Below are positions 39,097 through 48,640 of a DNA stretch of 64,000 nt, in pieces. The stretch comes from Oceanitalea sp047302425. Its GTDB lineage: Bacteria; Actinomycetota; Actinomycetes; Actinomycetales; Actinomycetaceae. The position numbers were made by a program, and so were the translations under genes. The stretch's first letter is position 1, and each line of letters starts with the position of its first letter. Under the pieces are notes generated by a model. That model had not been told where the DNA came from and searched no databases. It worked only from the letters and a program-made list of their open reading frames with translations. Where the stretch lies: assembly GCF_047302425.1 (NCBI RefSeq), contig NZ_CP154855.1:2666001-2730000 (forward strand), given 5' to 3'.

Positions 39097-40410
39097 ATGG
39101 GACGCCACGCCCTGCCCGCACGCCCCGGCCCCGCGCCCCGGGTGGTGCTCGGTGTGCTCGGCGTCGTCCTGCTCGCCCTCGCCCTGACCGCCGTTGCCCT
39201 GTGGCAGCCGTGGCAGCCCGGGCCCCCCGCCGCACCGCTCGCGACGACGACGCCGTCGACCCCCGCCGCGGAGCCCACCCCCACCCCTGCTCCCACGCCC
39301 ACGCCCGAGCCACGGCCCGACGCCCGCTTCACCATCCTGGGCGCCGGCGACGTGCTGCCGCACGCGACGGTCATCCGTTACGCCCGGACCGGCGAGGGCT
39401 ACGACTTCGTCCCGATGCTCGAGGCGACCGCGGAGTACACCCGCGGCGCGGACCTCGCCTTGTGCAACGCCGAGGTGCCCGTCGCGCCGCCCGGCACCGA
39501 GCCGAGCGGCTACCCGATGTTCGGTGCGCCCGAGGAGCTCGCCGCGAACCTCGCGACGCTCGGCTGGGACGGCTGCTCGACGGGCACCAACCACAGCCTC
39601 GACCGGGGGCTCGCGGGCCTCACCCACACCCTCGACGTCTTCGACGCCGCGGGCCTCGGACACGTCGGCACCGCCCGCAGCCGGGCGGAGGCGGACAGCC
39701 CGCAGTGGTACGAGCTCGAGCGCGAGGGCCAGACCATCCGGGTCGCGCAGCTCGCCGCCACCTACGGCACCAACGGCATCCCGGTGCCCTCCGACAGCCC
39801 CTGGGCGGTCGAGCTCATCGACCCCGACCGCCTCGTGCGCATGGCCACCGAGGCCCGGGAGGCGGGGGCGGACCTCGTCGTCGCGAGCATCCACTGCTGC
39901 AGCGAGTACAGCGGTACGGCGCACGCGGACCAGCTCTCCCTGGCCGAGACGCTCGCCGAGTCGGGCCAGGTGGACCTCGTCCTGGGCCACCACGCCCACG
40001 TCCCCCAGCCCATCGAGCTCCTTCCCGGCGGCCCCAGCGGCAACGGCATGTGGGTGGCCTACGGGCTGGGCAACTTCATCTCCAACCAGGACGAGCTGTG
40101 CTGCGTCGCGCAGACGGCGTCGGGGCTCATGGCCATCGCGCACGTCGTCAAGCCCGACGGCGGTCCCGCCCGGGTGGAGACGGTGGAGTGGACGGCGGTG
40201 ACGGTCGACCGCGTGGGCGCCCAGCGCCTGCACGTGCTCTCCGACCTCGTCGCCGGCGAGCGGCCCGAGGGCCTCACTCTCACCGACGCGCAGATCACCA
40301 GTCGCTACGAGGACGTGCGTGACGTCGTCGGGGACGACGCCGCCGAGCGCACCGAGCCGCCCCAGCCCACCGGTCCGCCGCCCCGCGTCATCCCGCGCTC
40401 CGCCGGCTGA
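39097..40410 (+). CDS. CapA-family metallophosphatase-like surface protein
   Basis: 437 residues. Membrane anchor at about 14-36, a Pro/Thr linker (about 40-70), then a PGA_cap (CapA/PgsA-poly-glutamate) calcineurin-like domain: GAGDVLPH, ALCNAEVP, STGTNHSLDRG, SIHCCSEY and LGHHAHVPQP. Role in a surface polymer is inferred from the family only; no capB/capC genes are near. TACTCT (39084-39089) lies 7 nt before ATG, suggesting a leaderless transcript. Confidence 0.85.
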   Translation: MGRHALPARPGPAPRVVLGVLGVVLLALALTAVALWQPWQPGPPAAPLATTTPSTPAAEPTPTPAPTPTPEPRPDARFTILGAGDVLPHATVIRYARTGEGYDFVPMLEATAEYTRGADLALCNAEVPVAPPGTEPSGYPMFGAPEELAANLATLGWDGCSTGTNHSLDRGLAGLTHTLDVFDAAGLGHVGTARSRAEADSPQWYELEREGQTIRVAQLAATYGTNGIPVPSDSPWAVELIDPDRLVRMATEAREAGADLVVASIHCCSEYSGTAHADQLSLAETLAESGQVDLVLGHHAHVPQPIELLPGGPSGNGMWVAYGLGNFISNQDELCCVAQTASGLMAIAHVVKPDGGPARVETVEWTAVTVDRVGAQRLHVLSDLVAGERPEGLTLTDAQITSRYEDVRDVVGDDAAERTEPPQPTGPPPRVIPRSAG

Positions 40411-40430
40411 CCACCCGCCCCGTTCACCGA

Positions 40431-40628
40431 CAGCCGGATTCTCCGCGCCCGTCGGGTACGGAGAATCCGGCTCTCGACGCAAGGGGCGGGACACGCAGCC
40501 GCGGAACGCACGCGGTGTGTGTCTTCGCCTCCGGAGAATCCGGCTGTCGGCGCGAGGGGCACCGGGAACAACTCTGCTGTCGGAGCGGGAGACCCTGGAA
40601 CAACTCTGCTGTCGGCGCGAGGGAGGCG
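40431..40628. repeat. Intergenic palindromic/direct repeat cluster between capA-like gene and ftsK
   Basis: A hairpin with perfect 14-bp arms (40432-40445, 40459-40472), then AGAATCCGGCTGTCGGCGCG (from 40534), and two copies of GAACAACTCTGCTGTCGG (from 40566 and from 40598). The units end in a shared CTSTCGGCGCGAGGG-like tail, and the hairpin arm recurs at 3641-3671. The cluster lies between converging genes and probably terminates transcription from both sides. Nothing else is seen in this 239-bp gap. Confidence 0.75.
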
Positions 40629-40649
40629 GCGCGAGGACCGCTTCGGCCA

Positions 40650-43292
40650 TCAGCGGTCGGTGAGGTTCCAGGCGTCCTCGTCGGAGGGGGTGTCGTCGTC
40701 GTAGTAGTCCTCGACGACCTCCGCGTCGCCCGTGGGCAGGACGGTCGTGGCGTCCACCTCGGCGGCCATGTCGTAGGGCACGTCCTCGCCCGACGGCGGA
40801 GGCGTCTCACCGCGGAGCATCGCCAGCGTGGCGGGCAGGTCGTCGGGCTGGACGAGGACGTCACGCGCCTTGGACCCCTCGGAGGGGCCGACGACCTCGC
40901 GCGACTCGAGCAGGTCCATGAGCCGCCCGGCCTTGGCGAAGCCGACCCGCAGCTTGCGCTGGAGCATCGACGTCGAGCCGAACTGGGAGCTGACGACGAG
41001 CTCGGCCGCCTGGAGCAGCAGGTCGAGGTCGTCGCCGATGTCCTCGTCCACCTGCTTCTTCGCCGCCGCGACGACGACGTCCTCGCGGTAGCTCGGCTGC
41101 AGCTGGCTCTTGACGTGCTCGACGACGGCGTGGATCTCCGACTCGGTGACCCAGGCGCCCTGGACACGCATCGGCTTGGGCGCGCCCATCGGCAGGAACA
41201 GGGCGTCACCCTGCCCGATGAGCTTCTCCGCGCCGGGCTGGTCGAGGACGACGCGCGAGTCCGCGAGCGACGACGTCGCGAAGGCCAGCCGGGAGGGCAC
41301 GTTCGCCTTGATGAGGCCGGTGACGACGTCGACGGAGGGCCGCTGGGTGGCGAGCACGAGGTGGATGCCGGCCGCGCGGGCGAGCTGGGTGATGCGCTGG
41401 ACGGAGGCCTCGACGTCGCGCGGGGCCACCATCATGAGGTCGGCGAGCTCGTCGACGACGACGAGGAGGTAGGGGTAGGTCGAGATCTTGCGCTCGCTGC
41501 CCGGCAGCGGCTTGACCTTGCCGGCGCGCACCCCGGCGTTGAAGTCGTCGATGTGCTTGTAGCCGAAGGCGGCGAGGTCGTCGTAGCGCGCGTCCATCTC
41601 CCGCACCACCCACTCCAGGGCCTCGGCGGCCTTCTTGGGGTTGGTGATGATCGGGGTGATGAGGTGCGGGATGCCCTCGTAGATCGTCAGCTCCACCCGC
41701 TTGGGGTCGACGAGCACCATGCGCACCTCCTCGGGGGTGGCGCGCATCATGATCGAGGTGATCATCGAGTTGACGAAGCTCGACTTACCGGCGCCGGTGG
41801 CGCCCGCGACGAGCAGGTGCGGCATCTTGGCGAGGTTGGCGACGACGTAGCCGCCCTCGACGTCCTTGCCCACGCCCATGACGAGCGGGTGCTCGCTGCG
41901 GCGGGCCACCGAGGAGCGCAGCACGTCACCCAGGGAGACGGTCTCGCGGTCGGCGTTGGGGATCTCGATGCCGATCGCGGACTTGCCGGGGATCGGGGAC
42001 AGGATGCGGACGTCGGCACTGGCGACGGCGTAGGCGATGTTCTTGCTCAGCGCCGTGACGCGCTCGACCTTCGTGCCGGCCCCGAGCTCGACCTCGTACC
42101 GGGTGACCGTCGGGCCGCGGGAGAAGCCGGTGACCTTGGCGTTGATCTCGAACTGCTCGAGCACGTTGCTCAGCGCCTCGACGACACGGTCGTTGGCGGC
42201 CGAGCGGACCTTGTGCGGCGCACCCTTGACGAGCACGTCGTCGGCCGGGAGCTGGTAGACGATGTCCGGGCTGAGCTCGAGCTGCTCGGCGCGGGCCGGC
42301 AGCGGCTCGGTGGGCGGAGCGTGGAGCTCCTCCTCGGGCGCCTCCTCCGGCTCCGGCGCAGCGGCCTTCTTGCGCGCGCCGCGCTTGCGGCCCTGCTCGG
42401 GCAGGACGGTGGTCTCCTCCGCGGCGGCGGCGATCTCGGCGGCCGAGGCGTAGGCCTCGTCGGCCGCGTAGTCCCCGGGGACGACCTCCGTCTCGGCCTT
42501 GGGGGCCCGACGGCGGCGCGGCCTGGGCGGGCGGGGGGCGGCGACCTCCTCCTCCTGCGGGGATGGGGCGCCGTCGTCGCTCGCGCGGTCCTTGCGGCCG
42601 GTCAGCGCCCGCAGCTTGCGCGGGATGGCGGCCACCGGCGTCGCGGTGATGATGAGGAGGGAGAAGAAGGCGAGCAGGACGAGCACCGGGATGGCGACCC
42701 ACTCGCTGAGGAGCACGGTGAGCGGGGTGCCCACCAGCCAGCCGACGACGCCGCCGGCGTCCTGCACCGCCGGGAAGTCCTGGGTGGCGCTCGGCACGCC
42801 CTTGGCGATGTGGATGATGCCGGTGACGGCGACGACGGCGATCGCGACGCCGATCGTCACTCGCCCGTTGTCCTGACCGCGCTCGGGGTGGCGCATGAGG
42901 CGCACGGCGAGGACGACCAGCGGGACGGGGAGGAGGACGGCGAGCACGCCGACGCTCCCCGCGGTGACGGCGTGGACGACGGTGCCCGCCGCCCCGGACA
43001 GCCCGAACCACTCACGCGCGGCGACGATGATCGCGAGCGCGAGGAGCAGCAGGGCCACCCCGTCCTTGCGGAGTGCCGGGTCCAGACCGCGCGCACCACT
43101 TCCCATACGACGCAGCGTCCCTCCGATGCCGTGGGCGATCCCCAACCACAGCCCACGCACCGCCCGGACCGGCCACGGGGGTCGTGACGGGCTGGGGGCG
43201 CGACTCGACCGTCCTCCGGAGCGCGCGGCCGAGCTCGCGCTCGGCCTGGCGGGCCGGGCGGACCGTGCGGGGGAAGTCGTACGGGTCGCCAT
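40650..43292 (-). CDS. ftsK: DNA translocase FtsK
   Basis: 880 residues. Basic head, four membrane helices (about 72-195), Pro/Glu/Arg-rich linker (about 215-310), then alpha, beta (Walker A AGATGAGKS, Walker B LVVVDELADL) and gamma winged-helix domains (STSMLQRKLRVGFAKAGRLMD). Pumps chromosomes through the septum and activates XerCD at dif. The acidic tail (about 840-880) is unconserved. Confidence 0.96.
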   Translation of the reverse strand: MATRTTSPARSARPARPSASSAARSGGRSSRAPSPSRPPWPVRAVRGLWLGIAHGIGGTLRRMGSGARGLDPALRKDGVALLLLALAIIVAAREWFGLSGAAGTVVHAVTAGSVGVLAVLLPVPLVVLAVRLMRHPERGQDNGRVTIGVAIAVVAVTGIIHIAKGVPSATQDFPAVQDAGGVVGWLVGTPLTVLLSEWVAIPVLVLLAFFSLLIITATPVAAIPRKLRALTGRKDRASDDGAPSPQEEEVAAPRPPRPRRRRAPKAETEVVPGDYAADEAYASAAEIAAAAEETTVLPEQGRKRGARKKAAAPEPEEAPEEELHAPPTEPLPARAEQLELSPDIVYQLPADDVLVKGAPHKVRSAANDRVVEALSNVLEQFEINAKVTGFSRGPTVTRYEVELGAGTKVERVTALSKNIAYAVASADVRILSPIPGKSAIGIEIPNADRETVSLGDVLRSSVARRSEHPLVMGVGKDVEGGYVVANLAKMPHLLVAGATGAGKSSFVNSMITSIMMRATPEEVRMVLVDPKRVELTIYEGIPHLITPIITNPKKAAEALEWVVREMDARYDDLAAFGYKHIDDFNAGVRAGKVKPLPGSERKISTYPYLLVVVDELADLMMVAPRDVEASVQRITQLARAAGIHLVLATQRPSVDVVTGLIKANVPSRLAFATSSLADSRVVLDQPGAEKLIGQGDALFLPMGAPKPMRVQGAWVTESEIHAVVEHVKSQLQPSYREDVVVAAAKKQVDEDIGDDLDLLLQAAELVVSSQFGSTSMLQRKLRVGFAKAGRLMDLLESREVVGPSEGSKARDVLVQPDDLPATLAMLRGETPPPSGEDVPYDMAAEVDATTVLPTGDAEVVEDYYDDDTPSDEDAWNLTDR

Positions 43293-43399
43293 GTGTGTCC
43301 TCCAAGCGGTGCGTCAGCGACGCACCTGCGGGTCCACTGAACCACACCGGGCCCACCGATCGCCCGGTGGACACGCGATAGCGGCCGTATTGGCCACCG

Positions 43400-44683
43400 T
43401 CACGCGAGGCCGCGGGGTGGCTGCTCGGGCTGCACGGTGGGCGGGGCGAAGGCGAGCGCCAGCTCGATGAGCAGGCGGACGCCGAAGGCCGTGGGACCCT
43501 TATTCACCCAGCTGCGCTCGGCCGAGGACTGGGCGGTGCCGGCGATGTCGAGGTGCGCCCACGGCCTGCCGGCGACGAACTCCTCGAGGAAGAGGGCGGC
43601 GTGGATCGAGCCGCCGTTGGGGCCGCCGATGTTCTTGATGTCGGCCACTTCCGAGTCCAGCTCCGTGCGGTAGCTGCGCACGAGCGGCAGGCGCCACACC
43701 TGCTCGTCGGTGCGCTCGGCCGCCGCGCTCACCTGGGCGGCGAGGTCGTCGTCGTTGGCGAAGAGCCCGGCGACCTCCTCCCCCAGGGCGCGCAGGCACT
43801 GCCCGGTGAGCGTGGCGATGTCGACGATCGCGTCGACCCCCTCCTCGACGGCGAGGACGAGCGCGTCGGCCATGACGAGCCGGCCCTCGGCGTCGGTGTT
43901 GAGCACCTCGACGGTCCGGCCACCGCGGATGGTGAGGACGTCGCCGAGCTGCATCGCCGAGCCGGAGGGCATGTTGTCGGTGCACATGAGGTAGCCGGTG
44001 ACCTGCGTGGTGGCGCCGAGCTCGGCGAGCACGGACATCGCCGCGAGGATGTCCCCGGCCCCGGTCATGTCGTTCTTCATCTGGGAGTGGGACAGGTCGC
44101 TGGGCTTGAGGCTGATGCCGCCGGAGTCGTACATGACGCCCTTGCCGACGAGCGCGAGGTGGCCGGTGGGCTCCCCCTCGGGGACGTAGCGCAGCACGAC
44201 CATCCGCGGCTCCTCGACCGAGCCCTTGTTGACGCCGAGCAGCCCGCCCAGGCCCATCTCGACGGCGGCGGCCCTGTCGTGGACCTCCACCTGCAGCCGC
44301 GAGCCCTCGGCCAGCGCCTCGGCGATCTCCCCGAGGCGGGTCGCGGTGAGGAGCCCGGCCGGGCAGGCGGCGAGGTCGCGGGCCAGGCAGGCGGCCCGGG
44401 ACGTGGCCAGGCCGCGGGCCACCCCGGCCCGGACCTCCCCGAGCTCGCCCTCGGGGGCGACGAGGACGATTGAGCGCAGGGCCACCGGCCCCGTCTGCTC
44501 GCTGCGCAGGGAGAACCGGTAGCGGGCGAGCACGATCCCCTCGACGACCGCCGCGGCGGCGTCACCCGCGGGCAGGCCGTCGGGGACCCGCGTGGCCAGC
44601 CGGGCGTCCTGCGGCACGGCGCGGGCGAAGGCGGCCGCGGCGTCGCGCACCTCGGCGGCGCCGAGCTGCGCCACCTCCCCCAC
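43400..44683 (-). pseudogene. pepA: Leucyl aminopeptidase, 5' end lost at element junction
   Basis: About 427 codons remain from GTG 44683. The dimetal catalytic domain is complete: GKGVMYDSGGISLK, MKNDMTGAG and the NTDAEGRL signature. About the first 100 residues of the usual N-terminal domain of this ~500-residue family are missing. Upstream of about 44684 the same frame reads nonsense while another frame carries a conjugation-type translocase. No RBS is seen at GTG 44683, so expression is doubtful, though a shortened enzyme cannot be excluded. Confidence 0.8.
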
Positions 44684-46278
44684 GCTTGATTGGGGCGTAG
44701 CTGCGCAAGGATCGCCAGGTCGCTCTCGCGGGCGTCTCGTGTGGCCCGGCGCGGATCTGGGGTCCACAGGACCTGGACCTCGGAGACTCTCTCCTCTTCG
44801 GAGATCGCTGTTCCGCGGCCTCGGATCTTCCGAGGTACCGCGATGCCCAGGTAGGGGCTGTCCCACATCATCTGGGCACCCTGCGGTGATAGGCGGCCCA
44901 TCGCCAGTCTTGTGTCGAAGTTGTCGCGCATGGAGCCAGTCATGAAGTCTGCGTCGGGGCGTTGCGTTCCCAGGATCAGGTGCACGCGAGCGGATCTGCC
45001 TTTCTCGGCGATGGCTGCGACCCAGTCGAAGACCGGGGACTTCGTAGGCATCCCGCGTACCTTGATCGCGGTCCACCATGCGGTGACCAGTCGGTGGAAG
45101 TTGCGGAACTCGTCCAGGACCACGAGCAGGGGCTCGAACTCCGACTCGTCCGCTCCCCTCTTCTCGATGTCCTCGTAGCGGCGTTCCATCAGGTCGTGTG
45201 CGGCCTTGACGGTGGCGACCATGTCCTCGACCGAGGTGGCGACGATCTGCACGTTGGGCCAGCTGCGCATCGCCATGAACTCGATCCGCTTGGGATCCAA
45301 GATCCACACCGGCCACGCGCGACGTGCGAACTCCATGACCGCACCCAGGATTGCCACGGTCTTTCCTGTGCCGGTCTTGCCGACGATCATCAAGTGCGGT
45401 CCCGAGCCATTGAGCGCCCAGCTCACCGGCTGGCTGTCCTCATCCACGGCCACCGGGATGCGGTGGAGGTTCTCCGCGGTCAGCGGTTCGGCCGGGTGAG
45501 GCACCGCCGTGGGCATGACTGGTCGAAGCTCGAAGCGCACCTGGTCCTCGACCAGGTCCCACCGCGCGCGCCAGCGGTTGGGGAGCATCGCCGAGAACAC
45601 GCGCTCGATCCGGGCGCGGGTGGACGGTGAGACGACCCTGGCGCGTAGCTCATGCTTCACGTCGACCGCGATCAGCTCCGCCTCACCGTCGGCTGCGGGG
45701 CGAGTTTCGATCTTGATCGAGGCACCTCGCCCGAAGAGCTCCCGGGCCACCAAGCGCGCTCGGGCTGCCTGCTTCTCCCCCGCTGTGGCCTCGGTCTCGT
45801 CAGTGACGTTGAGGATGATCCGACAACGGCGGCGATCATGCTTCAGCGTGGAGACGTCCATCGCGAGCCGGCGCTCGATCGCCTCGTGGACCTGGCCCAC
45901 CCAGTCCGGGCCGTCGTGGACCGCCGGCTGGTAGCGCACCAGTATCCGTCCCGGCACGCCGACGCCCCTGCCGCGCCATCTGCTGCCTTGCACGGCAGCC
46001 ACTCCGGCTGCCCGCTCCCCGGTCAAGGGGGCAAGGGCCCGTGCGAGATGGGCCTCGAGCTCACGCCGCCGGTGAGAGTGGACCTGCCTGGCAACTACTG
46101 CCACGGAGGCAACGACGAGGACCGGACCAACTATCCAGAGCCGCCACAGCGCCCCCTGCAACCAGATGACGGCAACGAGCACACAGGACACCAGCCCTGC
46201 GCTGACCACGGTTCGTGCCACGCGTCCAGGCAGGCTCGGGAGCTCTTCCGCGGCTGCAGGTCGGGCTGTCGTGACCAT
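44077..46278 (-). CDS. FtsK/SpoIIIE-like conjugative DNA translocase, tail read from pepA
   Basis: The frame runs 733 codons from ATG 46278 (GGGGGTG upstream). Genuine protein covers about residues 1-530: two membrane helices (about 18-65), a linker domain, and an FtsK/SpoIIIE motor with Walker A GKTGTGKT near 297 and Walker B LLVVLDEF. Such single-ring translocases move DNA in actinobacterial conjugative and integrative elements. From about 44690 the frame continues out of phase through pepA to 44077, adding about 205 Arg/Pro/Ser-rich residues that are not native. The motor itself appears nearly complete. Confidence 0.8.
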   Translation of the reverse strand: MVTTARPAAAEELPSLPGRVARTVVSAGLVSCVLVAVIWLQGALWRLWIVGPVLVVASVAVVARQVHSHRRRELEAHLARALAPLTGERAAGVAAVQGSRWRGRGVGVPGRILVRYQPAVHDGPDWVGQVHEAIERRLAMDVSTLKHDRRRCRIILNVTDETEATAGEKQAARARLVARELFGRGASIKIETRPAADGEAELIAVDVKHELRARVVSPSTRARIERVFSAMLPNRWRARWDLVEDQVRFELRPVMPTAVPHPAEPLTAENLHRIPVAVDEDSQPVSWALNGSGPHLMIVGKTGTGKTVAILGAVMEFARRAWPVWILDPKRIEFMAMRSWPNVQIVATSVEDMVATVKAAHDLMERRYEDIEKRGADESEFEPLLVVLDEFRNFHRLVTAWWTAIKVRGMPTKSPVFDWVAAIAEKGRSARVHLILGTQRPDADFMTGSMRDNFDTRLAMGRLSPQGAQMMWDSPYLGIAVPRKIRGRGTAISEEERVSEVQVLWTPDPRRATRDARESDLAILAQLRPNQAWGRWRSSAPPRCATPRPPSPAPCRRTPGWPRGSPTACPRVTPPRRSSRGSCSPATGSPCAASRRGRWPCAQSSSSPPRASSGRSGPGWPAAWPRPGPPAWPATSPPARPGSSPRPASGRSPRRWPRARGCRWRSTTGPPPSRWAWAGCSASTRARSRSRGWSCCATSPRGSPPATSRSSARASCTTPAASASSPATCPTPR
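44684..44692. other. Junction of core chromosome and accessory DNA
   Basis: Leftwards the DNA encodes PepA; rightwards it encodes the end of the FtsK-like translocase motor (LAILAQLRP) and, further on, mobile-element genes with visibly lower GC. The switch occurs within a few bases of CACGCTTGATTGG (44681-44693). No inverted or target repeat is obvious here. Confidence 0.7.
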
Positions 46279-46447
46279 TACGAACACCCCCTGTGAGTTG
46301 ATGTCCCTTCACAGCTCGGTGCTGGCCCGGCCCACATCACGGTCCGTCCAGACTCGGGTCGGAGGCTGCAGCTGCTCGGATTCGGCTGCACTCCTGGGGG
46401 CTGAGCTCTTCGCTCCCGTCGATGACGTTGCCGCCCGGGTCGCGGCG

Positions 46448-47528
46448 TCACGCCGTCCCGGCGGGGCCGAGATCAACCGCCCAGGTGCGGGTCTCGGGGG
46501 TGGTCACGTACCGGCGCTGGGGGAACTTGGACAGCTCCGCGGGGGGACGGACCCACCACCGCCCGGGATGGGTGTGCTGGTTGGGCAGATGCATGTAGTG
46601 CACGTTGGGTTCGACGTCCTCGCCGCGGTCAAGAGCGTCATGGGTGTGGGGCCAACGCTGGCTTGCCTTCCAGTACAAGACCTGCGCACCGATCGCAGCC
46701 TCGCGGGTGGTGGCGAGCTGCTGCCCTCCGGGGCCGTAGGAGTACCACCGACCGGTGCCGTCGCCGTAGTAGACCGATCCGCGCTGCTCATCGGGAAACT
46801 CAAGGCGATGCTCAGCGGTGGCTTGCCCTTCGTCCTCGAGGTGACGGGCGAAGGCGGTGACCTTGACGCCATCCACGAGGGCAGACTTCCGGCGTGGACC
46901 GACACCGAGCCGGCGGGCGCGAGCGGCAAGCATGAACTGGGTGTCCTCGTCATACACGCCCGAGGCTTCGTAGTCATCGAGGTCGGCGTAGAGCGCACCG
47001 ACCTCCGGGTCCAGGTCCTCGCGACCCTCGTGGGTCCACTGCAGCGCGGCGCGGTCCTCCGCGGCGACGCCGCGGGGCGCACACTTGTGGTCAGCAGATC
47101 GGAACTGGCCGCACTCCGTGCATCGCTCGAGCGCCGAGCTGCCGCCGGGGAGGTTGCCGGCCGAGGGCGGGGCGGCGGCTGCGGACCTCGCGGCCTCCAA
47201 CGCCTCCTTCGCCACGCGACGCTCCCTCACAGCGGCCTGCGGATCTGTCGACCGGTCACCCCGACGCCGCTGAAGCGAGCTCAGCCCTGCGGCAACCACC
47301 GCCGCCCGATACCGCTCCTCCGCCACCGCGAGCCGCTCGGCCGCCGACGACCATGCAGCGGCAGATGCCGTCGATGGTGACTCGGCCGCCCGACCCTGGT
47401 CGGGGGGGGTCACTTCCGCTCTCGAACTGCGCCCCGAAGCTTCGCCGACGCCAGTGCCCAGCAACGTGCACCCCGCTGGCAGTGGTGTAGTCGCTGACCC
47501 ACACACCCGGGCCACCTGAGGCACTCAT
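46448..47528 (-). pseudogene. Element protein with shared N-terminal module, frameshifted at a G8 tract
   Basis: From ATG 47528 the frame encodes VWVSDYTTASGVHVAGHW, then breaks at eight G residues (47402-47409); a second frame continues from there to 46448. Removing one G would join the two into a protein of about 359 residues. Parts: the SDYTT/VAGHW motif, a charged helix (AAERLAVAEERYRAAVV ... RRRGD), a zinc-ribbon-like CTECG ... HKC, and an unrecognised C-terminal domain of about 190 residues. The first three parts are shared with the ArdC-like protein at 48837-50312. ATG 47528 overlaps the preceding stop as ATGA. May be a real mutation, a switchable tract or a read error. Confidence 0.7.
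47233..47340 (-). repeat. Near-identical DNA shared by two element genes (partner 49931-50040)
   Basis: About 100 bp encoding the charged helix (AAERLAVAEERY ... RRRGD) are almost identical between 47233-47340 and 49931-50040. A second block, encoding VSDYTT to VAGHW, pairs 47450-47510 with 50228-50284. The high DNA identity indicates recent duplication or gene conversion between the two genes. Confidence 0.8.
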
Positions 47529-48292
47529 CGGATCTCCGCGAGGCAGCCGGCATCAGGTGAGCCACCCGCTCCTGCAACGATCTCCTCCAGCTGCTGGCGA
47601 GCGGTGGGCTGGTCGGCAACCCAGGCCCGCAGCGCACTTCCTGCGGCGGGGTGCGCGAGGGCGAACATCTCCACCTCGTGCTCCACCACAGCACGATCGG
47701 CCTCGCCTCCATGTCCCAGCAGGTCGCGCGCGCCACCAGATCCCCCGGTAGCCGGACCACCCGCGGAATGCACCAGGACTGCTTCCAGCAGGACGTTGAC
47801 CTCCTCATCCCCGCTCTGCGCGCTGCGCACCTCACTGCCGGCTCCTCGCGACGGTGCCTGCACGCGTGTGTCCAGGTAGTCGAGTAGCTCCTTGCCGAAC
47901 AGTGAGACCTGCCCAGGTCGAGCGGCCATGTCCAGCTCGATCAACCTGGCGGTCTCCGTGAGGTGCCTGACCGCATCGGCGAGGTCCTCATCGCTGAGAT
48001 CTCCCCACTCGTCGCCCACAAGCAGTGATTGGGAGAGCGCAACCTTGCCGCTGAGGAGTGCGACGAAGTCAGCCTGCACGCCGTGGGCGGCCCATCGCCG
48101 GCGAACGAAGGCGCTGACGGCCATGACCCGCGAGTAGTCGAAGAACTCCCGCGCATGAGCCGGGGTGATCCGCTCATCACCCAAGAGCTCGCCCAGCTGG
48201 TGGGGTGGCAGGTAGGCGGTCATCCAGTGGGAGTTGCTGTCCGGCTCATGGATGAGCTGATAGTCAGCCGCCGCCGATGCGTCAGTAGACAC
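47525..48292 (-). CDS. Hypothetical element protein
   Basis: 255 residues from GTG 48292 (GGGGAGGGG just upstream). Not recognised. Soluble, rich in Ala, Leu, Asp and Glu, with mainly helical segments (for example YSRVMAVSAFVRRRW and EDLADAVRHLTETARL). It lies between the ArdC module and the frameshifted paralogue and overlaps the latter as ATGA. A 21-bp promoter-like repeat lies about 120 bp upstream. Probably part of the transfer or maintenance module. Confidence 0.65.
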   Translation of the reverse strand: MSTDASAAADYQLIHEPDSNSHWMTAYLPPHQLGELLGDERITPAHAREFFDYSRVMAVSAFVRRRWAAHGVQADFVALLSGKVALSQSLLVGDEWGDLSDEDLADAVRHLTETARLIELDMAARPGQVSLFGKELLDYLDTRVQAPSRGAGSEVRSAQSGDEEVNVLLEAVLVHSAGGPATGGSGGARDLLGHGGEADRAVVEHEVEMFALAHPAAGSALRAWVADQPTARQQLEEIVAGAGGSPDAGCLAEIR

Positions 48293-48409
48293 GTCCCCTC
48301 CCCACACCGCGAGCGACGACGCTGGATACCCTCCGCACCTCACGGTCGGTCGTGCCTGCGCGCTCGGGAACGGATACCGCACCAACCTCACCGCCTACGA
48401 GTCGACGAT

Positions 48410-48430
48410 CCTTCACAGGTCATACGTGCA
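48410..48430 (-). promoter_or_regulatory. Duplicated promoter-like element, copy 1
   Basis: On the minus strand this reads CACGTATGACCTGTGAAGG with flanking TG, identical over 21 bp to 50407-50427. TATGAC is a good -10 (the cspA promoter also has ACGTATGACC). A TGTTAC occurs 21 bp before TATGAC in both copies. The leader to GTG 48292 would be about 120 nt. Confidence 0.5.
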
Positions 48431-48490
48431 ACGAGCCGGCGGCAGGTAACAGCAGCGCGCCCCAGATCTAGTCGGGCGCGCATCCGTCGA

Positions 48491-48640
48491 TCATTCGGTG
48501 GCTGTCTGCTCGGGCGAAGGGTAGGCGGACTCGAGCTCAGCGGTAATGAGTTGCTCGAGCTCGCTCTCCGTGTCGGCAGTCAGTGTGGTCTTCTCCCCAG
48601 TGATCGGGTCGGTGATCTCGGCGACGTGGATCTCGGTCAT
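48491..48640 (-). CDS. 49-residue small acidic protein
   Basis: ATG 48640 to TGA 48491. Begins MTEIHVAEITDPITGEKT and is strongly acidic. Its ATG overlaps the stop of the preceding 64-residue ORF as ATGA, and it starts with the same MTEI as that ORF. No family recognised; possibly an accessory or anti-DNA-processing peptide of the element. The real-gene case rests on the coupling and codon pattern. Confidence 0.5.
   Translation of the reverse strand: MTEIHVAEITDPITGEKTTLTADTESELEQLITAELESAYPSPEQTATE

Noticed and set aside
43400..45316. 638-codon frame as a full-length aminopeptidase
   Set aside because: The first ~211 codons are out-of-phase translocase sequence; only the part from 44683 is PepA.
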